DNA from: Parvimonas parva
GTDB taxonomy: Bacteria > Bacillota > Clostridia > Tissierellales > Peptoniphilaceae
NCBI RefSeq assembly: GCF_016552165.1
Contig: NZ_JACVDA010000013.1
Location: forward strand, 1-57,342
Reading direction: 5' to 3'
Length of the DNA stretch: 57,342 nt
The notes under the pieces were generated by a model. It was not told the DNA's origin. It did no database searches and was given only the letters and a program-made list of their open reading frames with translations. A program made the position numbers and the translations under genes. Below are positions 8,434 through 18,008 of the stretch, piece after piece; position 1 is the first letter of the stretch; the number at the start of each line of letters is the position of its first letter.

Positions 8434-8706
8434 ATGAATGATATTGCTTTTATTAAACCTCAAAGTTTTTTATCTTGGCAAATACTAGAAGATAGAGTGA
8501 TAATTAAAAATGAAAAAGATCAAAGTTATTTTGAGTTTAAAGATACTGGATTTGAGATAATTAGAATGATACTTTGCGAGGAGGTAAATATTAGGTTAAT
8601 AGTTGATAGGATTTCTAAAATTTACAATGTAGATTTTAATGTATTACTGTCTGATGTAGAAGAATTTTTAAGTAATTTGATAAAGGATAAATTGGTTTAT
8701 ATATAA
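8434..8706 (+). CDS. PqqD-like protein (RiPP recognition element type)
   Basis: A 90-residue protein whose shape matches PqqD-family winged-helix domains. The N-terminal strands (WQILEDRVIIKN, YFEFKDTGFEII) are followed by helices ending in LSDVEEFLSNLIKDKLVYI. PqqD-type domains bind the leader peptides of RiPP precursors and present them to maturases. It heads a three-gene unit with two ABC exporter subunits, but no precursor peptide or modifying enzyme is visible within this unit. It might serve the radical SAM cluster 8 kb downstream or an unlinked peptide. The family call is from fold pattern and context. Confidence 0.6.
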   Translation: MNDIAFIKPQSFLSWQILEDRVIIKNEKDQSYFEFKDTGFEIIRMILCEEVNIRLIVDRISKIYNVDFNVLLSDVEEFLSNLIKDKLVYI

Positions 8707-8725
8707 ATTTTTTATGGGAGGGTTT

Positions 8726-10414
8726 ATGCTTAAGTTAATCAAGGTTACTAAATTGAAAAGAAGTTATATTCTTCTTTTGTTCTTTTTTAGTTTAGTTTTT
8801 TCTTTTATCTCAATTCTAGAAATTTTTATTGTTGGGAAATTTCTTAATAACATTCAGGAGATAGAGTATTTTATTGGATTTATTATAATTTTATTTTTAC
8901 ATTTTATTTTTAGACAGCTTTTAAATTTTATAAACTATAAATTTAATTTACATATTGATAAGGTTTTTTCGGAATTTATTTTGAATTTTATTTCAGAAAT
9001 TCCATATTTTAATTATGAAAATGAAGATTTTCACAGAGAAATATACTTTATAAAAGATGTAGTTCCTAAGTTTAAAGATTATTTGAAATCAATCATTTCA
9101 TTATTTTCGTATTTTATAAGATTTTTAGGATATTGTTTTATCGTTTCTACATTTGTTTGGTATCTTGGAATTATAGTTTTTATCCTTTTTATACCCCTAT
9201 GTTTTGTTGCTATTTATTCTGGAAATTTAGAATATGAAAATTATCTTGAAAGTGGAAATTTTTTTAGACGTGCAAGTTATTTTACTAAAGTATTAATTAA
9301 TAAAGAATTTGCTCTTGAGAGAACTTTATTTAAGTACAATGATTTTATAAAGAAAAAATGGAAAGAATCTAAGGATAAAGGGATTATAATAGAAAGAAAG
9401 ACTTTATTTTTTTCGGAATTTTATGCAAATGTCGGAATAATGCTTATGATGATAATATTGTTTACTATTTTTTTTATGATAATTTTTTTTGGTAAAAACT
9501 CTATAAGTTTTGGTTTGTGTACTGCTCTAATTAGTTCTTTACTTGTATTTACAGATGAAATTTCTTATAAATTATCTATTGATGTAAAAAAATTTGTTGA
9601 TAGCAAGCTTTTCTTAAAAAAATTTATAAATTTTATATCTAAAGATTATTCACTTGCTATAGAATTTGATAAAACTATTGATAGTATAGATAGAATTGAG
9701 TTTAAAGATGTATCTTATTCTTATGGTAATTCTTATGTTTTAAAAAATTGTAGTTTTTTTTTGGAAAGAAAAAACAAGTATGCTATTGTTGGAGAAAATG
9801 GTACAGGAAAGACTACTTTAGTTAAGATTTTATTAGGACTTCTAGATTATGAAGGAAGTATTTTAATTAATGGAGTTGAACTTAGGGAAATATCAAGAAA
9901 ATGTTTAGTAAAACATTTCGGAGTTATCTTTCAAGATTTTGTAAAATATGAGATGACAGTTTCAGAAAATATAGATTTTTATAACAATAATGATATCGAT
10001 GAAATTCTAAAAAAAGTTGGTATTTATGAAAAAATTGAGAGCTTTGAAAATGGAAAAAATCAATTTTTAGGAAAACTTGAAGAAGGAATTTCGTTATCTC
10101 TTGGAGAATGGCAAAAAATTGCTTTAGCAAGACTTTTAATTAAAAATTGTGATTGCTTAATTTTGGATGAACCAACTGCTTCTCTTGATTCAATAAGCGA
10201 AAGAGAAATTATAGAAAATGTAAATTCTATAATTGCTGAAGATAACATAGGGATTTGGATAACTCATAGACTTGGAAGCTGTAGAAGTTGCGATTATATT
10301 TTGGTTTTAAAAGATGGTAAAATAGTAGAAAATGATACTTTTAAAAATTTATTGAATTCTGATTCTTACTTTAAAGAGCTTTATACAACGCAAAGGAGTT
10401 GGTATGATGAATAA
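8726..10414 (+). CDS. ABC exporter half-transporter (peptide-export type)
   Basis: A 562-residue fusion of a membrane domain (about six segments, residues 15-300) and an ATPase domain (from about 330). It has Walker A GENGTGKTT, signature LSLGEWQKIALAR, Walker B CLILDEPTASLD and the H-loop histidine in WITHRLG. The S-x-G-[EQ]-W-Q-K signature is frequent in exporters of ribosomal peptides. No C39 peptidase domain is present, so any leader removal must happen elsewhere. I chose ATG 8726, behind GGGAGGG. It overlaps the next gene by 11 bases, so the two probably form a heterodimer. Confidence 0.8.
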   Translation: MLKLIKVTKLKRSYILLLFFFSLVFSFISILEIFIVGKFLNNIQEIEYFIGFIIILFLHFIFRQLLNFINYKFNLHIDKVFSEFILNFISEIPYFNYENEDFHREIYFIKDVVPKFKDYLKSIISLFSYFIRFLGYCFIVSTFVWYLGIIVFILFIPLCFVAIYSGNLEYENYLESGNFFRRASYFTKVLINKEFALERTLFKYNDFIKKKWKESKDKGIIIERKTLFFSEFYANVGIMLMMIILFTIFFMIIFFGKNSISFGLCTALISSLLVFTDEISYKLSIDVKKFVDSKLFLKKFINFISKDYSLAIEFDKTIDSIDRIEFKDVSYSYGNSYVLKNCSFFLERKNKYAIVGENGTGKTTLVKILLGLLDYEGSILINGVELREISRKCLVKHFGVIFQDFVKYEMTVSENIDFYNNNDIDEILKKVGIYEKIESFENGKNQFLGKLEEGISLSLGEWQKIALARLLIKNCDCLILDEPTASLDSISEREIIENVNSIIAEDNIGIWITHRLGSCRSCDYILVLKDGKIVENDTFKNLLNSDSYFKELYTTQRSWYDE

Positions 10415-12062
10415 TATTTTTAAAGCAATTAAACTAGTTTTTAATTTAGATAAAAAGAGATTTTTAATTAATTATGGAATATTCATTTTAGAATCTTTAT
10501 TATTTGTTTTTACGATTTATGCTTTACAATTAACTTTAGAAAAATTGGGGCTTTTCATTTCTGGAAAATTGACAACTTCTAGAATGCTTATATATATCTC
10601 TGTTTTTATTTTAATAAAAATATTAACTTATACATTTAGATCTTTTATGGGATTTTATTGTGAATATTATGATTTAGTTTTAAGCTCGAAAATAGAAAAA
10701 ACATTAATGAGTAAAGAGCTCTTGCCTATTTATTTTGAAGATAATAATTTTTTAGATATTTTATCACAAGCAAAATTAGGTGCATCAAATTTAACGTATA
10801 TTACTAATGCATATATTGATGTTGTATTTATGTATGGATTTAATTTTTTGTTTTTAGCAGTATATCTATTTTTGTTGAGTCCATATTTTGTATTAATTTT
10901 AGTGGTAGTTTTATTATTACAGTTTTTACACAATAAGTTTGATAAGAAAATTGAAACAAAATTAGAAGAAAATTTAAAAAAATTAAGAAGAAAAAGAGAA
11001 TATTTTGAGAGTCTGTTTTTAGATAAAGAAACGGTAAAGGAGTTGAAAACATTTGATACAACTGAATATTTTTTACAAAGATTCAATCTTGTAACTGAAG
11101 AATTTTGTGATGTAAGTGAAATCTTTTATAAGAAATTATTAGTCAATGATTTTAGATTAGGTCTTTTGAAGATAATTTGTTATCTGATAAGTTATGTAAT
11201 TATTTATGTTTTAAAAGATAAGGTTAGTATAGCAGAGTTTGGAGTGATATTTGTAACAATTAGATCAATTTTTTCACTATCGGAAGAAGGTTTTTATGGA
11301 AGAATTAAAGATGTAAATAGCCTTTTACCACAACTTGATGCATTTTTTAAAATTTTAGATATGAATTATGAAAAAAATATTATTTATGATAATATGATAA
11401 TTTTTGAAAATGTAAGTTTTAAATATCCAAATACAAATGAATATGCATTAAAAAATATAAATTTTAAAATCAAAACTAATGAAAAGATAGGTGTTGTAGG
11501 AGTTAATGGTTCAGGAAAATCAACTATTTCAAAATTGATTTTAGGACTGTATGAACAAACTGAAGGGAAAATAAAAATTGCAAAAAGTAGTGCTGTTTTT
11601 CAAGATTTTTCAAAATATGAAATATCTTCAATTGAAAATGTAAAAATTTCAGATTATCAAAAAGAAGTAGATTTGTCGAGATTTAAAGAAATAGATTATT
11701 TTAGTGAAAATGATTTAGATTATAATAAAATATTATCGAAAAGATTTTCAGATGTTTCGATTTCACAAGGTCAATGGCAAAAACTTGCTATACTTAGGGG
11801 ATTGCACAAGAATGAAGAATTTTTTGTTTTTGATGAACCTACATGGGCAATTGACCCAGTTGTAGAGAAAAAGATTTTTGATTTTCTTTATAATCATATT
11901 CATACCGGAATGATTGTAGTTACACATAATTTATCTTCAGTAAAACAAATGGATAAAATTCTGGTTTTAGATAAAGGAGAAATTGTAGGTTTTGATACAC
12001 ATTTGAATTTAATTAAAAATAATAAATTATATAAACAACTTTGGTTTACAAGTACTATGTAA
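10404..12062 (+). CDS. ABC exporter half-transporter, partner subunit
   Basis: This 552-residue protein has the same architecture: membrane domain (about residues 15-300) and ATPase (from about 330) with Walker A GVNGSGKST. The signature is ISQGQWQKLAILRG and Walker B FFVFDEPTWAID. The residue after the Walker B Asp-Glu-Pro-Thr is tryptophan, and the D-loop is AID rather than SLD. This asymmetry with the upstream subunit is typical of heterodimers with one degenerate site. AAGGAG at 10393-10398 serves the ATG at 10404, or ATG 10407. It ends one base into the duplicated terminator. Confidence 0.8.
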   Translation: MMNNIFKAIKLVFNLDKKRFLINYGIFILESLLFVFTIYALQLTLEKLGLFISGKLTTSRMLIYISVFILIKILTYTFRSFMGFYCEYYDLVLSSKIEKTLMSKELLPIYFEDNNFLDILSQAKLGASNLTYITNAYIDVVFMYGFNFLFLAVYLFLLSPYFVLILVVVLLLQFLHNKFDKKIETKLEENLKKLRRKREYFESLFLDKETVKELKTFDTTEYFLQRFNLVTEEFCDVSEIFYKKLLVNDFRLGLLKIICYLISYVIIYVLKDKVSIAEFGVIFVTIRSIFSLSEEGFYGRIKDVNSLLPQLDAFFKILDMNYEKNIIYDNMIIFENVSFKYPNTNEYALKNINFKIKTNEKIGVVGVNGSGKSTISKLILGLYEQTEGKIKIAKSSAVFQDFSKYEISSIENVKISDYQKEVDLSRFKEIDYFSENDLDYNKILSKRFSDVSISQGQWQKLAILRGLHKNEEFFVFDEPTWAIDPVVEKKIFDFLYNHIHTGMIVVTHNLSSVKQMDKILVLDKGEIVGFDTHLNLIKNNKLYKQLWFTSTM

Positions 12063-12091
12063 AAAAAGAATGTGCGAACATTCTTTTTTTA
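12061..12091 (+). terminator. terminator after the ABC pair; right copy of the duplicated segment
   Basis: AAAAAAAGAATGT (12061-12073) pairs with ACATTCTTTTTTT (12078-12090) around GCGA. The copy continues as ATGTGAATATATTGATAAAA, which supplies the -35 box of the next promoter. Confidence 0.9.
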
Positions 12092-12101
12092 TGTGAATAT
12101 A

Positions 12102-12130
12102 TTGATAAAAAGTTAAAAAAATGTTAGAAT
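12102..12130 (+). promoter_or_regulatory. promoter of the pepF operon
   Basis: TTGATA (12102-12107) and TAGAAT (12125-12130), spacer 17 bases. Confidence 0.6.
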
Positions 12131-12169
12131 TAATGTGTGGAATTTTAATTTTTTGGTTTGGAGGGTATG

Positions 12170-13918
12170 ATGGAAAAATATAATTGGTCTTTGGAAAAGA
12201 TTTACAAAAATGTAGATGAGGCTAGGGCTGAAATCAAAATTTGTGATGAAATTATTGAAGAAATTATAAAAACGGAAAAATCTGTTAAGAATTTAAAGCA
12301 TATTATGGAATTATCTGAAAAGTCATCTAGACTTGTTGAAAAATTGTATTGTTATTCATATATGAAAAGAGATGAGGACAGTAGAGTTCCTGAATCTCAA
12401 AAGTTAGCTTTAGAAGTAAATTCACTAGGAACAAGATTTAGTTCAGCTATGGCGTTTTTTGATCCATTCCTTATGAGTTTATCTAATGAAGAGTTGGAAA
12501 ACTTTTATAAAGAGGGAGATAACGAAAAGTATAGAGTACATTTCGAAAATATTTTAAGATTTAAACCTCATACTTTAAGTGAACAAGAAGAAAAATTACT
12601 TGCTAATTGTGGAGAAATGGTTGGAACAGGTCAAAATTCATTCTATATGTTAAGTTATGCAGATATGGATTATGGTAAGATTGAAAATAAAGACGGAGAA
12701 AAATTAACTCCAGCTAATTATAATAATTTCCTTTTAGATGAAAATGAAGAAGTAAGAAAAGAAGCTTTTGATAAAATGTATGGAACTATTTCAAGTTTCA
12801 AAAATACTTATGCGACAACTTTATACAGTGCAATTAAGAATTTGACTATTTTAGCTAAGGTTAAAAATTATCCTTCAGCAAGATATATGGAATTATTCCA
12901 AGATGCTGTTCCTGAAAAAGTTTATGATTCATTAATTGAAAGTATTGAAGAATATTTGCCTTCTCTTCATAAATATTATGGACTTAGAAAGAAAGCATTA
13001 AAGAAAGACAAACAATATATGTGGGACGTTTCTGTAAATTTGGATAAAAATTTCAATCAAAAATATCCTTATGAAAAAGCTAGAGAATTAATCTTAGCAG
13101 GTCTTAAACCACTTGGAGATGATTATGTTGAAGTTTTAAATAGAGGTTTTGATGATCGTTGGGTTGACGTTTATCCAAGAGAAGGAAAAGCAGGTGGAGC
13201 TTATTCTTGGGGAAGTTACGATACAGAACCATATATCTTAATGAACTATACTGATGATTTAAACAGTATGTTTACATTAGCTCACGAGTTTGGACATTCA
13301 ATGCACAGTTATTATTCAAGACTTGACAATGAATTCCTTTATTCTCAATATAAGATTTTTGTTGCAGAAGTTGCATCAACTTTCAACGAATTAACTCTTT
13401 TAGATTATTTGTTAAAGAATGTTAAGGATAAAAACGAAAAGATTTACATTTTAAATTATTATATTAATATGTTCATTGGAACTGTATTTAGACAAACTAT
13501 GTTTGGTGAGTTTGAAAAGAATACACATTTAGAAGTTGAAGCCGGAAATGCTTTAACGGCTGATGATTTCACAAGAATTATGGGCAAATTAAATGATAAA
13601 TACTACGGAGAAAATGTTGAAAGAAGTGATTTAGCTGATTACTTATGGGCTAGAATTCCTCATTTCTACAACAATTTCTATGTATATAAGTATGCAACAA
13701 GTTTCTGTGCTGCAAGTTTCTTATCCAGCAGAGTAGTTAGTGGAGATAAGGAAGCACTAAAGAGTTATAGAAACTTCTTAAAAGATGGTTGCAGACATCA
13801 CCCAATAAACCAATTAAGAATGGCCGGTATAGATATGGAAGATAAAAATTCAATCGCTAAAGCTCTTGAAATTTTCAAAGGTCTAGTTGATGAATTAGAA
13901 AAAGAATTAGAAGCGTAG
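12170..13918 (+). CDS. pepF: oligoendopeptidase F (M3 family)
   Basis: A 582-residue cytoplasmic zinc metallopeptidase that cleaves medium-size oligopeptides. The zinc motif HEFGH lies at residues 372-376, with the downstream glutamate in FVAEVASTFNE and the conserved C-terminal DGCRHHPINQLRMAGID. Length is normal for PepF. The start at 12170 (MEKYNWSLEKIY) has the best spacing from GGAGG at 12160-12164; ATG 12167 is an alternative. Peptide turnover is the usual role. Proximity to two peptide-export clusters is notable but does not prove a link. Confidence 0.93.
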   Translation: MEKYNWSLEKIYKNVDEARAEIKICDEIIEEIIKTEKSVKNLKHIMELSEKSSRLVEKLYCYSYMKRDEDSRVPESQKLALEVNSLGTRFSSAMAFFDPFLMSLSNEELENFYKEGDNEKYRVHFENILRFKPHTLSEQEEKLLANCGEMVGTGQNSFYMLSYADMDYGKIENKDGEKLTPANYNNFLLDENEEVRKEAFDKMYGTISSFKNTYATTLYSAIKNLTILAKVKNYPSARYMELFQDAVPEKVYDSLIESIEEYLPSLHKYYGLRKKALKKDKQYMWDVSVNLDKNFNQKYPYEKARELILAGLKPLGDDYVEVLNRGFDDRWVDVYPREGKAGGAYSWGSYDTEPYILMNYTDDLNSMFTLAHEFGHSMHSYYSRLDNEFLYSQYKIFVAEVASTFNELTLLDYLLKNVKDKNEKIYILNYYINMFIGTVFRQTMFGEFEKNTHLEVEAGNALTADDFTRIMGKLNDKYYGENVERSDLADYLWARIPHFYNNFYVYKYATSFCAASFLSSRVVSGDKEALKSYRNFLKDGCRHHPINQLRMAGIDMEDKNSIAKALEIFKGLVDELEKELEA

Positions 13919-13942
13919 AAATATTTAAGGAGGGTTTTTTTC

Positions 13943-15877
13943 GTGTCTAAAAAAAATAAGAAAAAGGATAAAATTGAAAAAAATTCTTCAAATTTTTCAG
14001 AAGGAGGATTTGATAGGTCAATTTTATCGAACTATTCTCAATGGAGAGAAGAATACTCTGAAAAAGAAATTCCCAAAGAGGAAGTTTTGGAAGAAGTTAT
14101 TTCTGAAGAAATTGAAAAAGAAGTTTCTAAAGAGGTCAATAAAATTGATGATTTAGATTTTAAATCAAATCTTATCAATTCAGAAATAGAAGAGCATACA
14201 TTTTCAACTGATAAAGAAAACAAAGAAATAAATTCTGAAAAAAAAGTTGAAAATGTTGAAGAAAATAATGAAGAAGATGAAATTTTAACAGAAACACAAA
14301 GACTTAAACTTATTTATGGGAATGTAGTTCCTCTACACGAAAGACGTCGTAGGGGAAATAATTCCTATGATAAGAAAAAGAAAAATAAAGAAAAGAAACA
14401 AAAAGTTAAAAATGTAATTGATAAAGTTGAAGAAACTCCAGTAGAAAATATTGAAAAACTGATAGAAATTGAAAAGAAAGAAAATGTTAAGCCTAAAGAA
14501 GTAAAAGCAAAGAAAGAAAAAGACGTAAATAAATATGAAATGCCAAAAGTTCCAAAAATGTTAAAGATGATTTTTGCATTTACCATTATTTTTGCTCTTT
14601 CTATTGTTGGATTCTTTGGACTAAAGGCATATCATTCTTTAGGTGTTAAGCTACCAAATATTTTATCAGGGGTAGAGTCTAAAAAAATTGGTTTTTACAC
14701 TACAAATATGGTTTTTAATGGAAAAACTATCGATAAAAACAAGGCGGAATCTTTTATAGCATTGTTAGAAGAAGATGAGTTAAGGCTTACAACTATTAAT
14801 AAATGGCTTAGAGAAGATGCTGAGAATTTGAAAAAAGATAAAAATTACAAGAGTGAAAGACCTGTTAGACTTCAAAAGAGTGGAAAAGTTTTAGGTATTT
14901 TTGATGATTATAAAATTTGTTTAGACCCTGTAAAGTTAAAGGTTGAAAAAAGTGATAAGGTAGAAACAACTATTTTATTAAATGAAAAGGAAGAACAAAT
15001 TTCTGATAAAGAATATGAGTTATTTCCTGGAAAATATACTATTTTCTACTATGACAATAATGTAAAATTAAAAGATGAAGTTTCTCTTTTCTATACTGAA
15101 AAAGCAGAGGTTAAAACTGTTTCTTATGGAGAGGGAACTGACTATAAACTTGCAAATGAAGTTATAAAGCTTGATACAAATTCAAAAGAAAGTTCTTTTA
15201 AGATTGTAACAAGAGATGAAGATAGTATTTTATTTGTAAATGATAAGAATACAGAGCTTACTGTAAGAGAGTTCAATAAATTATCAGGAACAAATATAAA
15301 GAAAGATGATGTTTTAAAAGTTGTAACAAAGATGCCTTGGGGATATACAATTTCTGATGGAGTTACTTATTCCGGAGAAAGTTCAATAAATGTTAGCACT
15401 TCTCTTTCAGATAAAAGACTTTTGGACTTTGCAATTTCAAGAACTGTTGAAATGTTAAGAGAAGATGTTCAGTCAAGAGGTAAAAAAGATTCCTCTTTAT
15501 TGACTATAATGAGAGACCCGTCTTTACAGATAGAAAAGAACAGAGTAGATTCTTTAATAAATAGTGGTAGAGAATATGTTGGAGGTTATCCGTCAGTAGA
15601 GTTTGACCTTAATTCTTTTGAAATAAGAGAACAAGGGGATACTTACGAAATGTATATCGGTGGACATTTGTTAGTCCAAGAAACTACTTACGGAAAAAAT
15701 GAAAAGCCACCTCAATTATCTTCAATAACACCTGTTGAGTCAAAAGTTGGATTCCATTTTATTTTTGATAAAGAAAAGAAAAATTGGTTCTGTAACATTT
15801 GGGGCTTTACAACAAGAACAATTACAAGAGATAATATTAAAAGTGTTGACATATCAAAAGATATGATTGCAAGATAA
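13943..15877 (+). CDS. unknown membrane-anchored protein with charged N-terminus
   Basis: I do not recognise the family of this 644-residue protein. The first 200 residues are rich in Lys and Glu and low in complexity. One membrane segment follows near residues 208-230 (MIFAFTIIFALSIVGFFGL), and about 410 residues lie beyond it, presumably outside the cell, with many beta strands. The topology resembles bitopic envelope proteins with a disordered cytoplasmic tail. Translation starts at GTG 13943 behind a perfect AAGGAGGG. It lies 24 bases after pepF and is probably co-transcribed. Confidence 0.7.
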   Translation: MSKKNKKKDKIEKNSSNFSEGGFDRSILSNYSQWREEYSEKEIPKEEVLEEVISEEIEKEVSKEVNKIDDLDFKSNLINSEIEEHTFSTDKENKEINSEKKVENVEENNEEDEILTETQRLKLIYGNVVPLHERRRRGNNSYDKKKKNKEKKQKVKNVIDKVEETPVENIEKLIEIEKKENVKPKEVKAKKEKDVNKYEMPKVPKMLKMIFAFTIIFALSIVGFFGLKAYHSLGVKLPNILSGVESKKIGFYTTNMVFNGKTIDKNKAESFIALLEEDELRLTTINKWLREDAENLKKDKNYKSERPVRLQKSGKVLGIFDDYKICLDPVKLKVEKSDKVETTILLNEKEEQISDKEYELFPGKYTIFYYDNNVKLKDEVSLFYTEKAEVKTVSYGEGTDYKLANEVIKLDTNSKESSFKIVTRDEDSILFVNDKNTELTVREFNKLSGTNIKKDDVLKVVTKMPWGYTISDGVTYSGESSINVSTSLSDKRLLDFAISRTVEMLREDVQSRGKKDSSLLTIMRDPSLQIEKNRVDSLINSGREYVGGYPSVEFDLNSFEIREQGDTYEMYIGGHLLVQETTYGKNEKPPQLSSITPVESKVGFHFIFDKEKKNWFCNIWGFTTRTITRDNIKSVDISKDMIAR

Positions 15878-15914
15878 AAATAAAATAGAATTTTAAAATA
15901 AAAAATGGTTAAAT

Positions 15915-15971
15915 AACTAAGGATTTTGAGTAATAAACTTCTTGTCTTTAGTTACTTTTCCTTTTTTTTAT
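15915..15971 (+). terminator. probable terminator after the anchored protein
   Basis: AACTAAGGA (15915-15923) pairs with TCTTTAGTT (15945-15953, one G-U pair). The loop is long, and a C-interrupted T-run follows. Confidence 0.55.
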
Positions 15972-16070
15972 TATGCATATTTGGAGTGTTTTTGCAATTT
16001 AGAATTTACTTATTATAAGAAATATTTATAATTAATAATAATCACATAAGAAATTAATATAATAAGAGGA

Positions 16071-16100
16071 TTGACTTTTTTTTTATCTTAGATATATAAT
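16071..16100 (+). promoter_or_regulatory. promoter of the RiPP operon
   Basis: TTGACT (16071-16076) and TATAAT (16095-16100), spacer 18 bases. No other convincing promoter is seen before 19.88 kb. Confidence 0.7.
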
Positions 16101-16142
16101 TAACATATAAGTTAGTGAAAATGTTTTTAGGAGGGAGATATT

Positions 16143-17831
16143 TTGAAAAAAATATGGAAAAATAATTTGAACATTTTGTTGCCGCTTTTTATAGTTATGT
16201 TTATTTATATTTCATTGGAAATAGGCGTTGCAATGTTTTTTGGGTATGTTATAGATTCTGCCAGTGGAGCAATAAATATGAAATTTTCTAAGGTTATGAT
16301 TTATACTTTTGCTTTACTTATTACAGAGAGCGTTTTTAAATGGATTTATGAAGTTATGAGTTATAAGTTTGTAGCTAAAATGTCTTTAGATACAAAAATT
16401 TACATATTTAATAATTTGATAAAACAAGATATTGAAAGTTTTTATAATAATGATGTAGGGGATAAGATTTCAATTCTTACTAATGATATTAATACAATAG
16501 AAACAGAGTATTTTAGAACATTTTTAAATTTGGTTAAATCTGGATTTTTGTTTGTGTTTGCATTTGGTACAATTTTCTATGTTTCCTATCAAATGACAAT
16601 TGCTTTAATGATATTGTCTATAATTTCATTTGTTTTTGGAAATATTCCGATGAAAAATTTAAAAACTTTTAAAGAGAAATTTTCAAATTCTCAAAGTGAA
16701 TATACTGCAAGAACAAGTGAATATTTTAATGGTTATGAAACAATCAAAGTATTTGGACTAGAAAAATTTATTTCAAAAGTGTTTTATAATAACTCAAAAA
16801 ATGTTTATGATAAAGGACTTGCATATCAAAAAAGGTATAGTTTAGTAACTATGATTTCATACTTTTTTGGAGGTTTTACATTTTTAGGTGGTTTTGTTTG
16901 TGGTGGATATTTAGCATATAAAGGATTTATAACACTTGGACAAATGATTGTTTGTGTGCAACTTACAAATCACATTGTGAATCCTTTGATGTTTGCAATA
17001 GAATCTTATGGTAAATTTAAGTCTGTTGATAAAATATTAAATAAAATAGAAAATACTTTAATTTCAGAAGAAAATGTTGAAACAACAGAAATTAAAGACT
17101 TTAATAATAAGATTTCTTTAAAGGATGTTAGCTTTAAATATGATGATAAAAAAGTTTTGGAAAATATAAGTTTTGATTTTGAAAAAGGCAAAAAATATGC
17201 TTTAGTAGGTTTATCAGGAAGTGGAAAATCAACTTTGATGAAGCTAATTTCAAAAAGAATTAAAGCAGATGAGGGAAAAATTTGTATAGATGGAACTGAT
17301 TTGGATGAAGTTTCAAGAAATTCTATTATAAATTTAATTTCAACAATTAATCAAAATGTATTTCTATTCAAAGGAAGTATCTATGATAATATAACATTAT
17401 TTAGTAAAGATTATTCGGAAGAAAAAGTAAAAGATGTTATATTGAAAGCTGAACTTGGTAAATATTTGGATAGATTGTATGATAAGGAATTGATTTCTGA
17501 AAACGCAAATAACTTATCTGGAGGAGAAAAACAAAGAATTTCAATTGCAAGGTCTTTGATAAAGGATACAAAGATAATACTTGCTGACGAAATTTTATCA
17601 AGTTTGGATAATGAAATTGCATTTTCAATAGAAAAGGGACTACTTGAACTTGAAAATATAACATTGATTTCTGTAACACATAGATTAATAAAGGAAAATT
17701 TAAAACAATATGACCAAATATTGGTATTAAAAGATGGAAATATAGAAGAAAAAGGTAATTTTGAAGAGCTTATGAATTTTGATTCATACTTCAAGAAATT
17801 ATACACGATTTCTGAAGTTGAAAATAATTAA
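16143..17831 (+). CDS. ABC exporter of the RiPP operon
   Basis: A 562-residue half-transporter with six membrane segments (about residues 10-280) and an ATPase domain. Motifs are Walker A GLSGSGKST, signature LSGGEKQRISIARS, Walker B IILADEILSSLD and H-loop SVTHR. It has no C39 leader-peptidase domain. Translation starts at TTG 16143, seven bases after AGGAGGGAG; no ATG in frame is nearby. It is first in an operon with a precursor peptide, a radical SAM maturase and a JAMM-motif protein, so it most likely exports or confers immunity to the matured peptide, probably as a homodimer. Confidence 0.85.
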   Translation: MKKIWKNNLNILLPLFIVMFIYISLEIGVAMFFGYVIDSASGAINMKFSKVMIYTFALLITESVFKWIYEVMSYKFVAKMSLDTKIYIFNNLIKQDIESFYNNDVGDKISILTNDINTIETEYFRTFLNLVKSGFLFVFAFGTIFYVSYQMTIALMILSIISFVFGNIPMKNLKTFKEKFSNSQSEYTARTSEYFNGYETIKVFGLEKFISKVFYNNSKNVYDKGLAYQKRYSLVTMISYFFGGFTFLGGFVCGGYLAYKGFITLGQMIVCVQLTNHIVNPLMFAIESYGKFKSVDKILNKIENTLISEENVETTEIKDFNNKISLKDVSFKYDDKKVLENISFDFEKGKKYALVGLSGSGKSTLMKLISKRIKADEGKICIDGTDLDEVSRNSIINLISTINQNVFLFKGSIYDNITLFSKDYSEEKVKDVILKAELGKYLDRLYDKELISENANNLSGGEKQRISIARSLIKDTKIILADEILSSLDNEIAFSIEKGLLELENITLISVTHRLIKENLKQYDQILVLKDGNIEEKGNFEELMNFDSYFKKLYTISEVENN

Positions 17832-17848
17832 TTTTAGAAGGAAAAGCT

Positions 17849-17995
17849 ATGAAAGAATTAGTGGAAAGAAATGTTGAAAGTTGGGAACTTGAAGAAATTT
17901 CAACAGAAGAGTTTGAAACATTGGCTAATGAGTTATTAGCTTGGTGTGGAATTTGTTGTGGTGGTAATGGAGGTCCTGACGGAGGAGGTAATTAG
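17849..17995 (+). CDS. RiPP precursor peptide
   Basis: A 48-residue peptide with an acidic leader (MKELVERNVESWELEEISTE and on through FETLANELL) and a short core AWCGICCGGNGGPDGGGN. The core holds three cysteines (Cys33, Cys36, Cys37) and a glycine-rich tail. It sits 17 bases behind the exporter and just before a radical SAM/SPASM gene. That is the usual place of sactipeptide, ranthipeptide or Cys-rich clostridial precursors. AGAAGG at 17836-17841 serves the ATG. The modification type cannot be read from sequence; thioether links at Cys are the first guess. It is short enough for gene callers to miss. Confidence 0.85.
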   Translation: MKELVERNVESWELEEISTEEFETLANELLAWCGICCGGNGGPDGGGN

Positions 17996-18008
17996 AAAAA
18001 ATTACAAG

